34,079 nucleotides of DNA from Bacteroidetes bacterium HGW-Bacteroidetes-10 (lineage in GTDB: Bacteria > Bacteroidota > Bacteroidia > Bacteroidales > UBA932): the NCBI GenBank assembly GCA_002842695.1, contig PHDT01000022.1, positions 1 to 34,079 of the forward strand. Reading direction: 5' to 3'. Under the pieces are notes generated by a model, which saw only the letters and a program-made list of their open reading frames with translations, searched no databases and was not told the origin of the DNA. The position numbers and the translations under genes were made by a program. Numbering within the stretch: position 1 is the first letter of the stretch; each line of letters opens with the position of its first letter. Shown piece after piece: positions 33,667-34,079 of the stretch.

Positions 33667-34079
33667 CTCCCGGCACCTTCTATTAAAATAGGAACCAGCA
33701 ACTTAGCCTCCTTTCTATTGACGACCCGTATCGCTGTAACTGATTGTAAATGAGCGACAGCCACTTTGTCCCCGCGGATCATCCGCGGGGACAAAGTGCT
33801 ACCATCACACTGTCAGCAACTTACAGCGACACGGGTCTGTCAGTGAGAGTCAACCGGCAACCCATCGAAAACCAAGCCCGGCAAAGGGAACCCGCAAAAG
33901 CATGCAAGCTTGAAAAACCTTTGCCGAAGGCTAACTCTCGCCGGGAGTCACTCCCGGCACCTTCTATTAAAATAGGAACCAGCAACTTAGCCTCCTAAAC
34001 TGTCGATTCCCCGTATCGCTGTAACTGATTGTAAATGAGCGATAGCCACTTTGTCCCCGCGGATCATCCGCGGGGACAA
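33667..34079. repeat. GC-rich tandem repeat, ~284-285-bp period, runs off the right edge
   Basis: CTCCCGGCACC followed by TTCTATTAAAATAGGAACC occurs at 33667 and again at 33951; the palindrome that follows recurs 285 bp apart. Module A is the same 111-bp compound palindrome as at 22753 and 23062 (33725-33835; inner stem 33762-33798; second copy begins 34010, inner stem from 34047, cut by the window end). Module B (33901-33961) is present but in the opposite orientation relative to module A, with a perfect GCCGGGAGT-C-ACTCCCGGC hairpin. The array begins five bases after the rpmA terminator T-run and encodes no protein. Confidence 0.88.

Noticed and set aside
33667..34079. Palindromes as integron attC sites or an insertion sequence
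   Set aside because: No cassette ORFs, integrase or transposase; the palindromes are near-perfect and lack the RYYYAAC/GTTRRRY layout of attC.

Overview
The window looks like a chromosomal segment of an AT-rich member of the Bacteroidetes, probably Bacteroidales-like. The evidence is: promoters of the TTTG...TAnnTTTG type (the best lies before rplU), a BACON/CotH lipoprotein, Poly_export lipoproteins, a BT0820-like HAD phosphatase, and weak Shine-Dalgarno sequences with tight ATGA/TAATG gene overlaps. I assign the phylum from these features only; no rRNA or tRNA gene is visible. Most of the window is a surface-polysaccharide (capsule/EPS) locus.

Layout. (1) 1-13907, all minus strand: the polymer-specific part of the EPS operon. 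In transcription order it encodes a Wzy-like polymerase, Wzx flippase, nitroreductase-family protein, polysaccharide pyruvyl transferase, a GT4 enzyme, an SDR 4-epimerase, four GT4-type or GT-B enzymes and one GT2 enzyme, and a CapE-type UDP-GlcNAc 4,6-dehydratase cut by the left edge. (2) 13908-14522: a non-coding 615-bp leader with a compound hairpin. (3) 14523-20626, minus: the conserved front of the operon: a FlaA1/PglF-like dehydratase, a large six-SLBB outer-membrane export protein, a Wzz chain-length protein and a winged-helix/degenerate nucleotidyltransferase regulator. (4) 20800-22749, plus: a secreted metallophosphoesterase-beta-propeller fusion, followed by a GC-rich two-copy 309-bp palindromic tandem array (22753-23316). 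(5) 23628-29252, minus: a second export operon: Wza-like lipoprotein, Wzc-like tyrosine autokinase with a strictly alternating tyrosine tail, HAD phosphatase, and CotH-kinase/BACON lipoprotein. (6) 29629-30999, plus and divergent from it: a kelch-like sensor with one membrane span and a possible DNA-binding cytosolic tail. (7) 31028-32692, minus: ubiX and an ATPase. (8) 32946-33607, plus: rplU-rpmA with a clear promoter and terminator, then a second GC-rich array of about 284-285 bp period that runs off the right edge.

How the parts fit: the dehydratases, epimerase and glycosyltransferases would build a lipid-linked repeat unit. Pyruvylation, and perhaps the redox protein, would decorate it; Wzx would flip it, Wzy polymerise it, Wzz or Wzc set its length, and the SLBB proteins export it. 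The initiating phosphoglycosyl transferase is not in the window and is expected to the left. The less ordinary elements are the paired intergenic palindrome arrays (same large cruciform, second module inverted between arrays), the kelch-TM-tail candidate one-component regulator with a nearby 11-bp inverted repeat, the hairpin-rich gap between the nitroreductase and pyruvyl transferase genes, and the alternating-tyrosine kinase tail.
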